NCBI RefSeq assembly: GCF_937898475.1
Contig: NZ_CALEJS010000010.1
Coordinates: forward strand, 186,001 to 250,000
Origin: an uncultured Chitinophaga sp.
GTDB taxonomy: Bacteria > Bacteroidota > Bacteroidia > Chitinophagales > Chitinophagaceae
Length of the DNA stretch: 64,000 nucleotides
Direction of reading: 5' to 3'
Below the pieces are notes generated by a model. That model searched no databases and was not told where the DNA came from. It saw only the letters and a list, made by a program, of their open reading frames with translations. The position numbers were made by a program, and so were the translations under genes. Within the stretch, counting starts at the first letter, position 1. Each line of letters begins with the position of its first letter. Positions 44,417 to 53,631 of the stretch are shown piece after piece.

Positions 44417-45709
44417 ATGAAGTATTTGCCTTTGGACCCGCAGCTCTTTGTGAAAAACCGTCAGCGCTTTACTGCCAAAATGCAACCGCAGTCTATAGCC
44501 ATTTTTAATTCGAATGACGAACTGCCTTCCAACGGCGACGCACTCTATACCTTTAAACAGAATTCGGATCTCTACTGGCTGACCGGTATTGTTCAGGAGG
44601 ATACCATGCTGATACTCTACCCGGATAATCCTGATCCCAAGTACCGCGAGGTACTGGTGCTGGTGCGCCCCAATGAAATGAAGGAGAAATGGGACGGTCA
44701 CCGCCTGCGCAAAGGGGAGGCCGAAGCTATCTCCGGTATCTCCACCATCGTATGGCTGGACAGCCTGGACCCCCTGCTGCAGCAGTGGATCCACGAGGCG
44801 GAAAACATTTATCTTAATACGAATGAAAATAACCGTAAGGCCAGCCTGGTACCTGTGCGGGATTACCGCTATGCCGAAGAGCTGAAGGCACGGTATCCCC
44901 TCCATCATTACCTGCGTGCAGCCCCGATCTTGAAGGCCACCCGCGTGGTGAAAACGCCGGAAGAAATAAAGGTGATGCAGCAGGCCATCGATATTACGGA
45001 GAAAACCTTCCGCCGGCTGCTGGGCTTTATCCGTCCGGGCGTGTGGGAGTATGAGATCCACGCAGAGATCTTCCATGAATTCCTTCGCAACAGGGCTACC
45101 GGGGAAGCCTATAATTCTATTATCGCCAGCGGCGACCGTGCACGTATACTCCATTATATAGCCAACAACCAGGAGTGTAAGGACGGAGAGCTGATCCTGA
45201 TGGACTTTGGCGCTGCCTATGGCGGTTACAATGCAGATCTTACCCGTACCGTGCCGGTGAACGGACGCTTTACTCCCCGCCAGCGCGAGGTGTATGATGC
45301 CTGTCTGCATCTCCACAACTACGCAAAATCTATTCTCAAACCCGGCATCACCATTGCGAAATACCATGAAATGGTGGGCGTGGAAGCCGGGAAGGCATTT
45401 GTGCGGCTGGGACTGCTGACAGAGTCAGACATCAGGAACCAGGACCCCGAAAGTCCGGCCTATCGCAAGTACCTGTACCACGGTATTTCCCATCACCTGG
45501 GAGTGGATGTACATGACCTGGCCCCCTCTTTCCAGCAATCTATTCCCGAAGGCGCCGTGCTAACGGTAGAGCCGGGCATTTACATAGAAGAGGAGAAAAT
45601 GGGCATACGCATAGAAAATAACATCTGGATTACCGCCAATGGCAATGTAGACCTGATGAAGAACATACCTATTACCGCAGATGAGATTGAAAGTCTGATG
45701 AAGAAATAG
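44417..45709 (+). CDS. pepP: Xaa-Pro aminopeptidase (aminopeptidase P)
   Basis: 430 residues. The N-terminal creatinase-like domain (about 1-170) precedes a pita-bread metallopeptidase domain. Metal ligands are visible: Asp in LMDFGAAYGGYNADLTRTV, His in HGISHHLGVDVHD, Glu in LTVEPGIYIEEE and Glu in IRIENNIW. It removes the first residue from peptides with Pro in second position, usually in the cytosol. Confidence 0.94.
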   Translation: MKYLPLDPQLFVKNRQRFTAKMQPQSIAIFNSNDELPSNGDALYTFKQNSDLYWLTGIVQEDTMLILYPDNPDPKYREVLVLVRPNEMKEKWDGHRLRKGEAEAISGISTIVWLDSLDPLLQQWIHEAENIYLNTNENNRKASLVPVRDYRYAEELKARYPLHHYLRAAPILKATRVVKTPEEIKVMQQAIDITEKTFRRLLGFIRPGVWEYEIHAEIFHEFLRNRATGEAYNSIIASGDRARILHYIANNQECKDGELILMDFGAAYGGYNADLTRTVPVNGRFTPRQREVYDACLHLHNYAKSILKPGITIAKYHEMVGVEAGKAFVRLGLLTESDIRNQDPESPAYRKYLYHGISHHLGVDVHDLAPSFQQSIPEGAVLTVEPGIYIEEEKMGIRIENNIWITANGNVDLMKNIPITADEIESLMKK

Positions 45710-45799
45710 CAGGGTTGTCCGTAATAGTTTCAAATAATTTATTATCTATGTGTAAAAATCACCGCAATAATGTTTTAACTGCGGGCCGATGACTGTAAA

Positions 45800-46579
45800 A
45801 TGAAGCAGCTTTCTAACGTCCTTACATTGGGAAACCTCTTTTGTGGCGCTCTCGCCATTATTTTCATATTACATGCGCCGCAGTATATCGCGGAGTTTAA
45901 CGGTATTGAATATACGGTGACCAATCCGGAGCCGGTATACTGGGCTTCCGGCCTGGTAGTGCTGGCGGGCGTGCTCGATTTTTTTGACGGCCTCGTGGCC
46001 CGCTGGCTGGGCATACAATCGCCCATGGGCAAGGAACTGGATTCACTGGCAGACGTGGTTAGCTTTGGCGTCGTACCGGGCATGATCCTGTTCCGCCTCC
46101 TGCGCAGCGCCTATATGCAGCAACCAGATGTGTTCGATGTATCTTATTTCAACCTGGCCCCGGCCTTGCTGGTGCCCTGTTTTGCGGCGTACCGCCTGGC
46201 CAAGTTCAATCTTGATACGCGGCAATCAGACTTTTTCATAGGAGTACCTACACCTGCGGTAGGCCTGCTGGTAGCCTCTTTTCCACTGATCCTGTTGTAC
46301 AATTCCTTTAACCTGGGGCCCTGGCTGCTGAACATCTGGGTATTGTACGTGGCAATTGTGGTACTCTGTTACCTGATGGTGGCAGAAATACCAATGATCA
46401 GCCTCAAGTTCAAAAGCCTGCGCCCTGCAGAGAACTGGCCGCGACTGCTGCTGGCATTGTTGGTGCTGGCGGCCATCCCGGTACTGCATTATGCCGCCGT
46501 ACCTTTTGCATTCATTTGCTATGTGGTACTCTCGCTGGTAGCGCCCCCCGGAAAGATCAGCGCTCCTGCAGGGAACTAA
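45800..46579 (+). CDS. pssA: CDP-diacylglycerol-serine O-phosphatidyltransferase
   Basis: 259 residues, about six membrane spans. The CDP-alcohol phosphotransferase motif is complete: DFFDGLVARWLG followed by GKELDSLAD (DX2DGX2ARX8GX3DX3D). It makes phosphatidylserine, the precursor of phosphatidylethanolamine, in the inner membrane. It lies 90 bases after pepP and 56 bases before purS, which has its own promoter. Confidence 0.93.
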   Translation: MKQLSNVLTLGNLFCGALAIIFILHAPQYIAEFNGIEYTVTNPEPVYWASGLVVLAGVLDFFDGLVARWLGIQSPMGKELDSLADVVSFGVVPGMILFRLLRSAYMQQPDVFDVSYFNLAPALLVPCFAAYRLAKFNLDTRQSDFFIGVPTPAVGLLVASFPLILLYNSFNLGPWLLNIWVLYVAIVVLCYLMVAEIPMISLKFKSLRPAENWPRLLLALLVLAAIPVLHYAAVPFAFICYVVLSLVAPPGKISAPAGN

Positions 46580-46583
46580 GCAC

Positions 46584-46615
46584 TTGACAACTCTCAACTA
46601 TTTTAGTTAGGTTTG
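46584..46615 (+). promoter_or_regulatory. Promoter of purS
   Basis: TTG (46584-46586), a 21-base spacer and TAGGTTTG (46608-46615) fit the Bacteroidota consensus; the purS ATG is 20 bases further on. Confidence 0.65.
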
Positions 46616-46635
46616 CACTCAAAATTTTTAGCACA

Positions 46636-46881
46636 ATGACATTTACTGCGCACATTAATGTGATGCCACTGAAAGAATTGCTCGACCCACAGGGTAAAGC
46701 GGTGATGAGCGGTTTGAAGAACCTTGGTCTCGGACAGGTACACGATGTAAGGATCGGCAAACACATTACCCTGCAAATAGATGCCGCTTCCAAAGAAGAG
46801 GCCCAGCAGCTGGCTGAAAACGCCTGTCAGAAGTTACTGGCCAACCAGGTAATGGAATTTTTCGAAATAAATATTCAATAA
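46636..46881 (+). CDS. purS: Phosphoribosylformylglycinamidine synthase subunit PurS
   Basis: 81 residues. The family motifs LLDPQGKAV and VHDVRIGKHITLQI are present, as is the acidic NACQKLLANQVMEFFEI end. PurS is the small bridging subunit of the three-part FGAM synthase (PurL, PurQ, PurS) in purine synthesis. purL and purQ are not in this window, so it stands apart from its partners. Confidence 0.93.
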   Translation: MTFTAHINVMPLKELLDPQGKAVMSGLKNLGLGQVHDVRIGKHITLQIDAASKEEAQQLAENACQKLLANQVMEFFEINIQ

Positions 46882-46975
46882 GCTATTGGCTGTTAGCTGT
46901 TAGCTTTTAGCCGTTAGTTCTTAGCTACGCACAAAAGCTGACCGCTAACCGCTGGCAGCTAAAAGCTAACAGCCG
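46882..46975. repeat. Intergenic inverted repeat, family A
   Basis: Left: GGCTGTTAGCTGTTAGC, TTTTAGCCGTTAG, TTAGCT; right: CGCTAACCGCTGGCAGC, TAAAAGCTAACAGCC. The arms are imperfect inverted copies and fill the purS-rsmI gap up to the base before the rsmI ATG. Confidence 0.75.
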
Positions 46976-47650
46976 ATGTCCAAGCTCTTCATCGTTCCTT
47001 CTCCCATCGGCAACCTCGCCGACATTACTTACCGCGCTGTAAAAGTGCTGGAAGAATCGGAACTGATCCTGGCAGAAGATACACGTACCTCCGCCGTACT
47101 GCTGAAGCACTATAATATCAACAAGCCACTTACTCCCTATCATCAGCATAATGAACATAAAGTGCTGCAGCACCTCTTGCAGCAGCTGCAGGCAGGTAAA
47201 ACCATGGCCCTGCTAACAGATGCGGGAACACCTGGTGTTTCTGATCCCGGTTTTCTCCTTGTACGGGAATGTATACGCGCCGGCGTGCCTGTAGAATGCC
47301 TTCCCGGCGCTACCGCTTTTGTGCCCGCCCTGGTGGTGAGCGGTATTCCCATGAACCGGTTTACATTTGAAGGTTTCCTGCCTCTTAAAAAAGGCAGGCA
47401 TACCTTGTTAACAGCACTGTCACAGGATGAACGTACCATCGTTTTCTACGAATCTCCACAACGCCTGGTGAAAACGCTGGAAGACCTGATCCAGTATTTT
47501 GGCGCTGCACGGCCCTGTTGTGTATGCCGTGAGCTCAGCAAAATGTTTGAAGAGCATGCACGTGGCAGCCTTGAAGAGGTGCACGCCCATTTCAAAGATA
47601 AGGGGGTAAAAGGGGAGATCGTGGTAATAGTAGGGGGAAGTAGTTCCTGA
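46976..47650 (+). CDS. rsmI: 16S rRNA (cytidine1402-2'-O)-methyltransferase
   Basis: 224 residues of the tetrapyrrole-methylase fold. The start FIVPSPIGNLADITYRAV, EDTRTSAVLLKHY, TDAGTPGVSDPG and ECLPGATAFVPALVVSG are diagnostic of RsmI, and FYESPQRLVKTLEDL with CRELSKMFEE complete it. It methylates C1402 in the ribosomal P-site region with SAM. The ATG directly abuts a family A repeat. Confidence 0.95.
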   Translation: MSKLFIVPSPIGNLADITYRAVKVLEESELILAEDTRTSAVLLKHYNINKPLTPYHQHNEHKVLQHLLQQLQAGKTMALLTDAGTPGVSDPGFLLVRECIRAGVPVECLPGATAFVPALVVSGIPMNRFTFEGFLPLKKGRHTLLTALSQDERTIVFYESPQRLVKTLEDLIQYFGAARPCCVCRELSKMFEEHARGSLEEVHAHFKDKGVKGEIVVIVGGSSS

Positions 47651-47706
47651 AATGCCCGGTCCCGTATGCCACATCCCGGAAATACGCAGATATGCGCGCC
47701 CATCAT

Positions 47707-47733
47707 TTCGAATTTGGGATTTGGAACCTGGAA
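47707..47733. repeat. Intergenic repeat, family D (single arm)
   Basis: TTTCGAATTTGGGATTTGG and CCTGGAATTTTT match the family D unit; no clear inverted partner is present in the 115-base rsmI-peptidase gap. Confidence 0.55.
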
Positions 47734-47765
47734 TTTTTAATTTGCATTATTAAACCAAGCATTGG

Positions 47766-49631
47766 ATGAAGTTATCTATCGCAGGAGCAGCATTGCCTGT
47801 ATTATTACTGGCAGTCAGCGGGCTGTATGCACAGCCCGACCGTTGGCAGCAACGGGTAAACTATACCATGGACGTAAAGATGAATGTAGAGACCAACCGC
47901 CTCAACGGTAAACAACGGCTGGAGTACAGCAACAACTCCCCGGATACGCTCTACAAGGTATTCTATCACCTCTACTGGAACGCATTTCAGCCTAACAGCA
48001 TGATGGATGTACGCAGCCGCGAGCTGGGTAAGAAAGCGCTGCCCAACGGCCGCCAGGACTGGGATGCCCGTGTACGTGACCGCATCTCCAAGCTGCAGCC
48101 GGATGAGATAGGCTACCAGAAAGTGCTGTCACTGAAACGCGATGGCCGCCCCCAGCAGTTTAAAGTGGTGGAGACTATCCTGGAAGCGAACCTGGACAAA
48201 CCCATCCTGCCCCACTCCAAAGCCGTGTTCGATATGGACTTTGAAGCCCAGGTGCCCGTGCAGATACGCCGTAGCGGCCGTTATAACTCAGAAGGGGTAG
48301 ACTTTTCCATGGCACAATGGTATCCCAAACTTTGCGAATATGATTATGAAGGATGGCATCCCACTTTCTATGTGGCCCGCGAATTCTACGGTGTATGGGG
48401 TGATTATGATGTAAAGATCACCATCGATAAAAAATATGTGATCGGCGGTACCGGGTATTTGCAGAATCCCAACCAGATAGGCCATGGTTATGAAGCGCCG
48501 GGTACGGTGGTGAACCGTCCTCCGGGCAATACCCTTACCTGGCATTTTAAAGCGCCGAATGTGCACGATTTTGTGTGGGCCGCAGATCCGGACTATAAAC
48601 ACATTACCCAGCAGGTAGACAGCTTTACAGCACATTTCTTTTACCTGGAAAATGAAACGACGAAAGAAACCTGGCCGAAGCTCGCTAAAATGGTGCCCAA
48701 AGCCTATGAATATATCAAAGCGCATTACGGGCCTTATCCCTATAAACAATATTCGTTCATACAGGGCGGTGATGGTGGCATGGAATATCCCATGGCTACC
48801 CTCATTATGGGCAATGGTAAAATGAGCGGCCTCTATGGGGTGGCCATGCATGAATGGATGCACACCTGGTACCAGATGATGCTGGGCACCAACGAAAGCC
48901 TCTACCCCTGGATGGACGAAGGCTTTACCTCCTTTGCAGAAGACAATGTGATCCACAATACCATTGACAGCCTGCAGGCAGAAAATGCCCAGGCGGGATC
49001 TTATAATGGCTACTTTGCTTTGGTAAGAAGCGGGCTGGAAGAACCCATGAGCACACACTCCGATTTCTTTGACACCAATTTTGGTTACAGCACCACTGCT
49101 TACGCCAAAGGCGCTGTGTTCCTGGAACAGCTGGGGTATATCATCGGTACGCAGAATCGCGACAAAGGCTTGTTGCGTTACTACTGGACCTGGCGCTTCA
49201 AACATCCCAACGCCAATGACTTTATCCGGGTAATGGAAAAGGAGAGCGGCCTGCAGCTGGACTGGTACCGTATGCTGTTTGTAAATACACTCAAGCATAT
49301 TGACTACGGTATTGATACCCTGTACGAAAAAAATGGCAAAGCGGTAGTGCGCCTGCGCAGGATCGGCGATATGCCCATGCCCATTGATCTGATGGTAACC
49401 ACCACAAACGGATCAAAAGTGCTGCACTATATTCCATTGTCACTGATGTTCGGTGAAAAACCGCAGGAAGGTAATACCAAACGCATCACACACGAATGGT
49501 GGGCATGGACGCATCCTACCTACGATGTAGAACTGGGTGTTCCCCTGCGGGAGCTAAGCCTCCTGGAGATCGATCCCAGTCAGCGTATGGCAGATATAGA
49601 CCGTTACAACAACATGATCAAGATACAATAA
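47766..49631 (+). CDS. Secreted M1-family metallopeptidase
   Basis: 621 residues with signal peptide (MKLSIAGAALPVLLLAVSGLYAQ). The gluzincin motif is complete: His362-Glu363-Trp-Met-His366 in VAMHEWMHTWYQM and Glu385 in MDEGFTSFAED, 18 residues on; the exopeptidase-like GGDGGMEYPMATL lies before it. M1 enzymes are zinc aminopeptidases; this one should act in the periplasm or outside. No T9SS C-terminal domain is seen. A strong terminator follows. Confidence 0.92.
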   Translation: MKLSIAGAALPVLLLAVSGLYAQPDRWQQRVNYTMDVKMNVETNRLNGKQRLEYSNNSPDTLYKVFYHLYWNAFQPNSMMDVRSRELGKKALPNGRQDWDARVRDRISKLQPDEIGYQKVLSLKRDGRPQQFKVVETILEANLDKPILPHSKAVFDMDFEAQVPVQIRRSGRYNSEGVDFSMAQWYPKLCEYDYEGWHPTFYVAREFYGVWGDYDVKITIDKKYVIGGTGYLQNPNQIGHGYEAPGTVVNRPPGNTLTWHFKAPNVHDFVWAADPDYKHITQQVDSFTAHFFYLENETTKETWPKLAKMVPKAYEYIKAHYGPYPYKQYSFIQGGDGGMEYPMATLIMGNGKMSGLYGVAMHEWMHTWYQMMLGTNESLYPWMDEGFTSFAEDNVIHNTIDSLQAENAQAGSYNGYFALVRSGLEEPMSTHSDFFDTNFGYSTTAYAKGAVFLEQLGYIIGTQNRDKGLLRYYWTWRFKHPNANDFIRVMEKESGLQLDWYRMLFVNTLKHIDYGIDTLYEKNGKAVVRLRRIGDMPMPIDLMVTTTNGSKVLHYIPLSLMFGEKPQEGNTKRITHEWWAWTHPTYDVELGVPLRELSLLEIDPSQRMADIDRYNNMIKIQ

Positions 49632-49653
49632 GCATAAGTTTTAAGATCAACAG

Positions 49654-49707
49654 GCATGAGGGCCTGGCAGATAAGTGCATCCTGTCAGGCCCTCATGCTT
49701 TTCTTTT
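49654..49707 (+). terminator. Rho-independent terminator after the M1 peptidase gene
   Basis: GCATGAGGGCCTGGCAG (49654-49670) and CTGTCAGGCCCTCATGC (49682-49698) pair over 17 bases with one G-U, followed by TTTTCTTTT. Confidence 0.88.
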
Positions 49708-49857
49708 CCGGTGAAAGACCATGCATGCTATGATTCCGGACGCTCACTGTCCTTTAACGGACATATTAAGGTGCGTTGCGCTTTTAAATAACTGGTAATC
49801 ACGGTATTTTTTTATTGGCATATTTTTAGGCCACTGAAGAAGCAAGTACCACCGGTT

Positions 49858-52224
49858 ATGATAAAGAATTATTTCAGGATCGCATGGCGCAACCTGGTCC
49901 GCAATAAAGCTTTTAGCACCATCAATATACTGGGCCTGGCGCTCGGTCTGGCCTGCAGCCTGATCATCATGCTCTGGGTGCAGGATGAACGTAGCGTGGA
50001 TGGGTTTCATGTTCACGGTAAGCAATTGTACCAGGTGTATGGCCGCTGGCTGTATGATGGTAAAGTGGAGGCCAACTACACCACACAGGCCCTGCTGGCC
50101 GACGAGCTGAAAAGAGTGATACCGGAAGTGGAACACGCCAGCAGCCTGGAGCACATCTGGGGCAAAACTTTCCAGGCGGGCACTACTATCGGTAAGATGA
50201 ATGGCGGTTCTGCCGGTGAGGACTTTTTTAAGATGTTCAGCTACCCGCTGTTACAGGGCACACCTGAAACCGCGCTGAATGCACCGGGCGGTATCGCTAT
50301 ATCACGCAGAATGGCGGAGTTCTTCTTTGGCAGCAGTGCGAAAGCCATTGGTAAACCCATCCGTTTTGAAAACAAGCAGGACCTCACGGTAACGGCTGTA
50401 TTTGAGAACCTGCCTGCTAATTCATCTCACCAGTTTGATTTCTTAAGGACATGGGTAGACTATGTGAAAGAGAACCGCTGGGTATATAACTGGAGCAATA
50501 CCAGTCCGGCTACCATGGTACAGCTAAGGGCCAATGCCAATCCCGCCAAAGTACAATCCGTCATTAAGGATTTTGTATACCGCTACCAGCGCAAAGACCC
50601 GGCAGTTACCAATGAGCTGGCCCTGCAACCTTTTCTTGAAACCTACCTGCACTCCAATTTTAAGAATGGTCACATTGAAGGCGGACGCATTGAATACGTG
50701 CGCCTTTTCAGCATAGTAGCGTTTATTATCCTGCTGATCGCCTGCATCAATTTCATGAACCTGGCCACCGCGCGTTCTGCCAAGCGCGCCAAAGAAGTAG
50801 GTGTGCGCAAGGTGATCGGGGCGTACCGCTCTTCACTGATCCTGCAGTTTACCGGCGAAGCATTAATGATCACTGCATTTGCAGTTGTGCTGGCGGTGAT
50901 CATGGCAGCGGCTTTATTACCGGCATTCAACCAGCTCACGGGTAAACAATTATCGCTGCCGCTAACGCAGCCCTTGTTCTGGGCCCTGCTGGCAGGCCTG
51001 TTGCTCTTAACGGGATTAATAGCCGGCAGCTATCCTGCATGGTTCTTATCGTCACTGCAGCCGGTACGTGTGTTGAAAGGCAGTTTAAAGTTCAGCTGGA
51101 GCGCTTCCTTCTTACGTAAAGGCCTGGTGGTTTTCCAGTTTATGCTTTCCATTGTCCTCATCACAGGAATGATCGTGATCTACCGCCAGATAGACTACAC
51201 GCAGACCGCCAACCTTGGCTACAACCGCGAGAACCTGATCTATATACCGGTGGAAGGAGAACTGGTCAATAAATACGCCTTGTTTAAACAGGAGGCGCTT
51301 AATATGCGTGGTGTGCTCAGTATATCGAGAATGAAAGAATCTCCTACGCAGATCAATCACCACATAGGAGATGCGGAATGGGAAGGGAAAGATCCCGCGC
51401 AGGCAGTGTTCTTTGCCGATGCGGTAGTGGGCTATGATTTTGTGAAGACGATGGGCCTGCAGCTGAAAGAGGGCCGTGATTTCTCCCCGGCATATGGTAC
51501 AGATTCCGTCAACTACCTGATCAACGAAACCGCCCTGGCAAAGACGGGTTACACAGATCCCATCGGCAGAACCATGTTGTGGGGCAATCGCCGCGGTCAG
51601 ATCATTGGCGTGCTGAAAGATTTTCACATCAACTCCATGTACAAGGAAATAGAGCCGCTCCTTATCCGGCTGAGTGAACAGGAATCCTGGGGGAATATCC
51701 TGGTGCGCACCCGCGCAGGTAAAACCAGGGAGGTGCTCGCCGGACTTGAAAAGCTTTTCAAAACGCTGAACCCAAAATTTACATTTACCTACCAGTTCTC
51801 TGATGAGGAATATGCCAGGCTATATCACAGCGAGCAGGTGGTCAGCAAATTGTCTAACATCTTTGCTGCTCTGGCTATTTTCATTTCATGCCTGGGATTG
51901 TTTGGGTTGGCCGCTTTCTCTGCAGAACAACGTACACGTGAGATTGGTGTGCGTAAAGTAATGGGCGCAACTGTAAGCAATATCTTCACATTGTTGTCTG
52001 CCAGTTTCCTGAAACCCGTTGCCATCGCCATGTTCCTGGCATTTCCCCTGGCCTGGTATGCAACGGATCGCTGGCTGCAGCAGTTTGCCTATAAGATCAG
52101 CCTGGAGTGGTGGATGTTTGCGGTGGCCGGGTTACTGGCGATTATCATTGCCATGCTGACAGTAAGCTATCAAAGCGTGAAAGCGGCGCTGATGAACCCT
52201 GTAAAAAGTTTGAGGGTGGAATAG
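49858..52224 (+). CDS. MacB/FtsX-type ABC transporter permease
   Basis: 788 residues with the duplicated layout of the ~800-residue Bacteroidota permeases: N-terminal span (FSTINILGLALGLACSLIIML), periplasmic MacB core domain, three spans with RAKEVGVRKVIGAYR, then a second set with EQRTREIGVRKVMGAT and spans to the C terminus ending NPVKSLRVE. It probably needs a separate ATPase, none of which is adjacent. MacB relatives export peptides, lipoproteins or drugs mechanically; the substrate is unknown. Confidence 0.88.
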   Translation: MIKNYFRIAWRNLVRNKAFSTINILGLALGLACSLIIMLWVQDERSVDGFHVHGKQLYQVYGRWLYDGKVEANYTTQALLADELKRVIPEVEHASSLEHIWGKTFQAGTTIGKMNGGSAGEDFFKMFSYPLLQGTPETALNAPGGIAISRRMAEFFFGSSAKAIGKPIRFENKQDLTVTAVFENLPANSSHQFDFLRTWVDYVKENRWVYNWSNTSPATMVQLRANANPAKVQSVIKDFVYRYQRKDPAVTNELALQPFLETYLHSNFKNGHIEGGRIEYVRLFSIVAFIILLIACINFMNLATARSAKRAKEVGVRKVIGAYRSSLILQFTGEALMITAFAVVLAVIMAAALLPAFNQLTGKQLSLPLTQPLFWALLAGLLLLTGLIAGSYPAWFLSSLQPVRVLKGSLKFSWSASFLRKGLVVFQFMLSIVLITGMIVIYRQIDYTQTANLGYNRENLIYIPVEGELVNKYALFKQEALNMRGVLSISRMKESPTQINHHIGDAEWEGKDPAQAVFFADAVVGYDFVKTMGLQLKEGRDFSPAYGTDSVNYLINETALAKTGYTDPIGRTMLWGNRRGQIIGVLKDFHINSMYKEIEPLLIRLSEQESWGNILVRTRAGKTREVLAGLEKLFKTLNPKFTFTYQFSDEEYARLYHSEQVVSKLSNIFAALAIFISCLGLFGLAAFSAEQRTREIGVRKVMGATVSNIFTLLSASFLKPVAIAMFLAFPLAWYATDRWLQQFAYKISLEWWMFAVAGLLAIIIAMLTVSYQSVKAALMNPVKSLRVE

Positions 52225-52236
52225 GGCGGCTGTGTG

Positions 52237-52485
52237 TTATTCCAGTATTTCACACAGAAATCCATGCTGCCGTACAAACGAGATCATCGTGTACTCGTCT
52301 ACTGTCATACCGGTGATGCGCAGCACTTTATCGCAATCTTCCAGGTCTACATAGCAGCTGTCTACATCAAAATGATGCTTTATTACATTGATCATGTACT
52401 GCCTGTCCTCACGGGTAGCTATATTGGTCTTGAAGATACCTGTCATAGCAAAAGGTTCAGTGTGTTTAAGAATGGCGTGTAGCAT
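52237..52485 (-). CDS. Small protein, ferredoxin-like fold suspected
   Basis: 82 residues from ATG 52485; a longer frame upstream would run into the preceding gene. Sequence such as TNIATREDRQYMINVIKHHF, CYVDLEDCDKVLRI and a final FVRQHGFLCEILE suggests an alpha-beta sandwich like heavy-metal-associated domains, but the CXXC metal motif is missing. It is the last gene of a three-gene set with a sigma factor, 14 bases after the membrane protein. Function unknown. Confidence 0.65.
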   Translation of the reverse strand: MLHAILKHTEPFAMTGIFKTNIATREDRQYMINVIKHHFDVDSCYVDLEDCDKVLRITGMTVDEYTMISFVRQHGFLCEILE

Positions 52486-52498
52486 AGTAATATGTTTT

Positions 52499-52867
52499 TT
52501 ACTGTTCTTCGCTTGTTGTACCGGGTGTTTCTTTTCTGTCTTCCCAGAAACCGCCGCCAAAGCGCTGGCGGCAGCGTTCTCTCATTTCTTTCATTCTTTC
52601 ACGCTCTTCAGGCGTCATCGCCTCCATGCGGCGGCGCATCTTTTCTTTCCAGTCTCTTTTCCATCCGCCGTGGTGGCCGTGCCAGCCGAATAGTAATTTG
52701 CCGAGCAGTAACAGGCCCAATGCCTGCCAGAAGTTAATATAGGGGCCATGGAACAGGCAGGGTATCAGCCAATTCCAGAGGCTCATTACAACAAATCCAA
52801 TCAGGGTGAGGAAGAGTATGCCTAAGACAATGAATTTAAGCACACCTAATCCTGGTTTACGTCTCAT
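52499..52867 (-). CDS. Small membrane protein in a sigma factor operon
   Basis: 122 residues. Two hydrophobic spans (about 9-32, VLKFIVLGILFLTLIGFVVM, and 45-60, FWQALGLLLLGKLLFG) are followed by a His/Gly turn (WHGHHGGW) and a strongly charged helix (EERERMKEMRERCRQRF). Location between a sigma factor gene and a small soluble protein suggests a regulatory role such as anti-sigma or envelope stress sensing, but this is inference. No known catalytic motif. Confidence 0.7.
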   Translation of the reverse strand: MRRKPGLGVLKFIVLGILFLTLIGFVVMSLWNWLIPCLFHGPYINFWQALGLLLLGKLLFGWHGHHGGWKRDWKEKMRRRMEAMTPEERERMKEMRERCRQRFGGGFWEDRKETPGTTSEEQ

Positions 52868-52888
52868 GATATCGACAGTTTACTTTAG

Positions 52889-53476
52889 TTAGTTATTTAA
52901 TAGTTCCTGGTACAGTTCCGCCAGCCTTTCCCGCAGGTATAATACGGCATAGCGTTTACGTGACAACAGGGTGTTAATGGACAGCCCGGTTTCGGCAGAC
53001 ATTTCCTTGAATGATTTGCCTGCTATTTCGTGCTGCAGGAATACTTCCCTTTGTTCGGCCGGTAGTTCGTCTATGGCCTCCATAATGGTTTCAGACAGCA
53101 TTTTCCGCAGCATGGGCGAATCTGCTTTGGCGGAAGGATCGGCTAATATTTCCGACAGGAACAGCGTTTCTTCTCCTTCAAACTCCATGGTGTTGTCAGA
53201 AAAGGTAGTTTCCCGTTTTTTACGGAACCAGTCGGTGATCTTGTTCCGTGTTACGGCAAACAGCCATCCGGTAATGGAATCTATCTGGCTGCCCAACCTT
53301 AAATACTCGGTGAACTGGTAGAACACATCCTGTAAGATATCTTCCGCATCCGCTACATTATTTACCCGTTGCCTGATAAAATGTAACAAACGCTTGCGCT
53401 CCTTCTGAACGGTCTGCTGTATGCGCTCGTTTTGTTCTAAGGCCATAGATGTTTTTGTAAGGAGCAACTCTTTCAT
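52889..53476 (-). CDS. RNA polymerase sigma-70 family factor (ECF type)
   Basis: 195 residues from ATG 53476 (ATG 53446 is equally possible; an upstream frame to 53569 has no family character). Region 2 is seen in ADAEDILQDVFYQFTEYL and ITGWLFAVTRNKITDWFRKKRE, region 4 in AIDELPAEQREVFLQHEIAGKSF with the helix-turn-helix MSAETGLSINTLLSRKRYA. ECF factors redirect RNA polymerase on signals. The next two genes on the same strand are likely its operon partners, including a membrane protein. Confidence 0.87.
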   Translation of the reverse strand: MKELLLTKTSMALEQNERIQQTVQKERKRLLHFIRQRVNNVADAEDILQDVFYQFTEYLRLGSQIDSITGWLFAVTRNKITDWFRKKRETTFSDNTMEFEGEETLFLSEILADPSAKADSPMLRKMLSETIMEAIDELPAEQREVFLQHEIAGKSFKEMSAETGLSINTLLSRKRYAVLYLRERLAELYQELLNN

Positions 53477-53526
53477 CTTAGTTAGGAAGACGAAGGAATT
53501 GGCCTGATATTTTATCGAACAGAAAA

Positions 53527-53620
53527 AAAGTTTGAAAGTTCGAGCGTTTAAGTGTTTGAAGGTGTCCAAACAGGTAGGACGTCCTTCAAAGGGTCAAACC
53601 TTCAAACCTTTAAACTTTCC
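53527..53620. repeat. Intergenic inverted repeat, family C
   Basis: Left arm 53527-53562 (AAAGTTTGAAAG, GTTTGAAGG) and right arm 53583-53620 (CCTTCAAAGGG, CCTTCAAACC, TTTAAACTTTCC) are inverted; GTCC and GGAC close the 20-base loop. It fills the divergent space between the sigma factor and the CDF gene. Confidence 0.75.
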
Positions 53621-53631
53621 TAAATTTACGT

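Noticed and set aside
44213..45367. 384-residue minus-strand frame over pepP
   Set aside because: Antisense to a full aminopeptidase P with all metal ligands; part of it crosses a repeat.
48288..49298. 336-residue minus-strand frame inside the M1 peptidase
   Set aside because: Antisense shadow of a gene with complete catalytic motifs.
49749..49763. TGTCC/GGACA mini-hairpin upstream of the permease gene
   Set aside because: Five-base stem only, expected by chance in a gap of this size.
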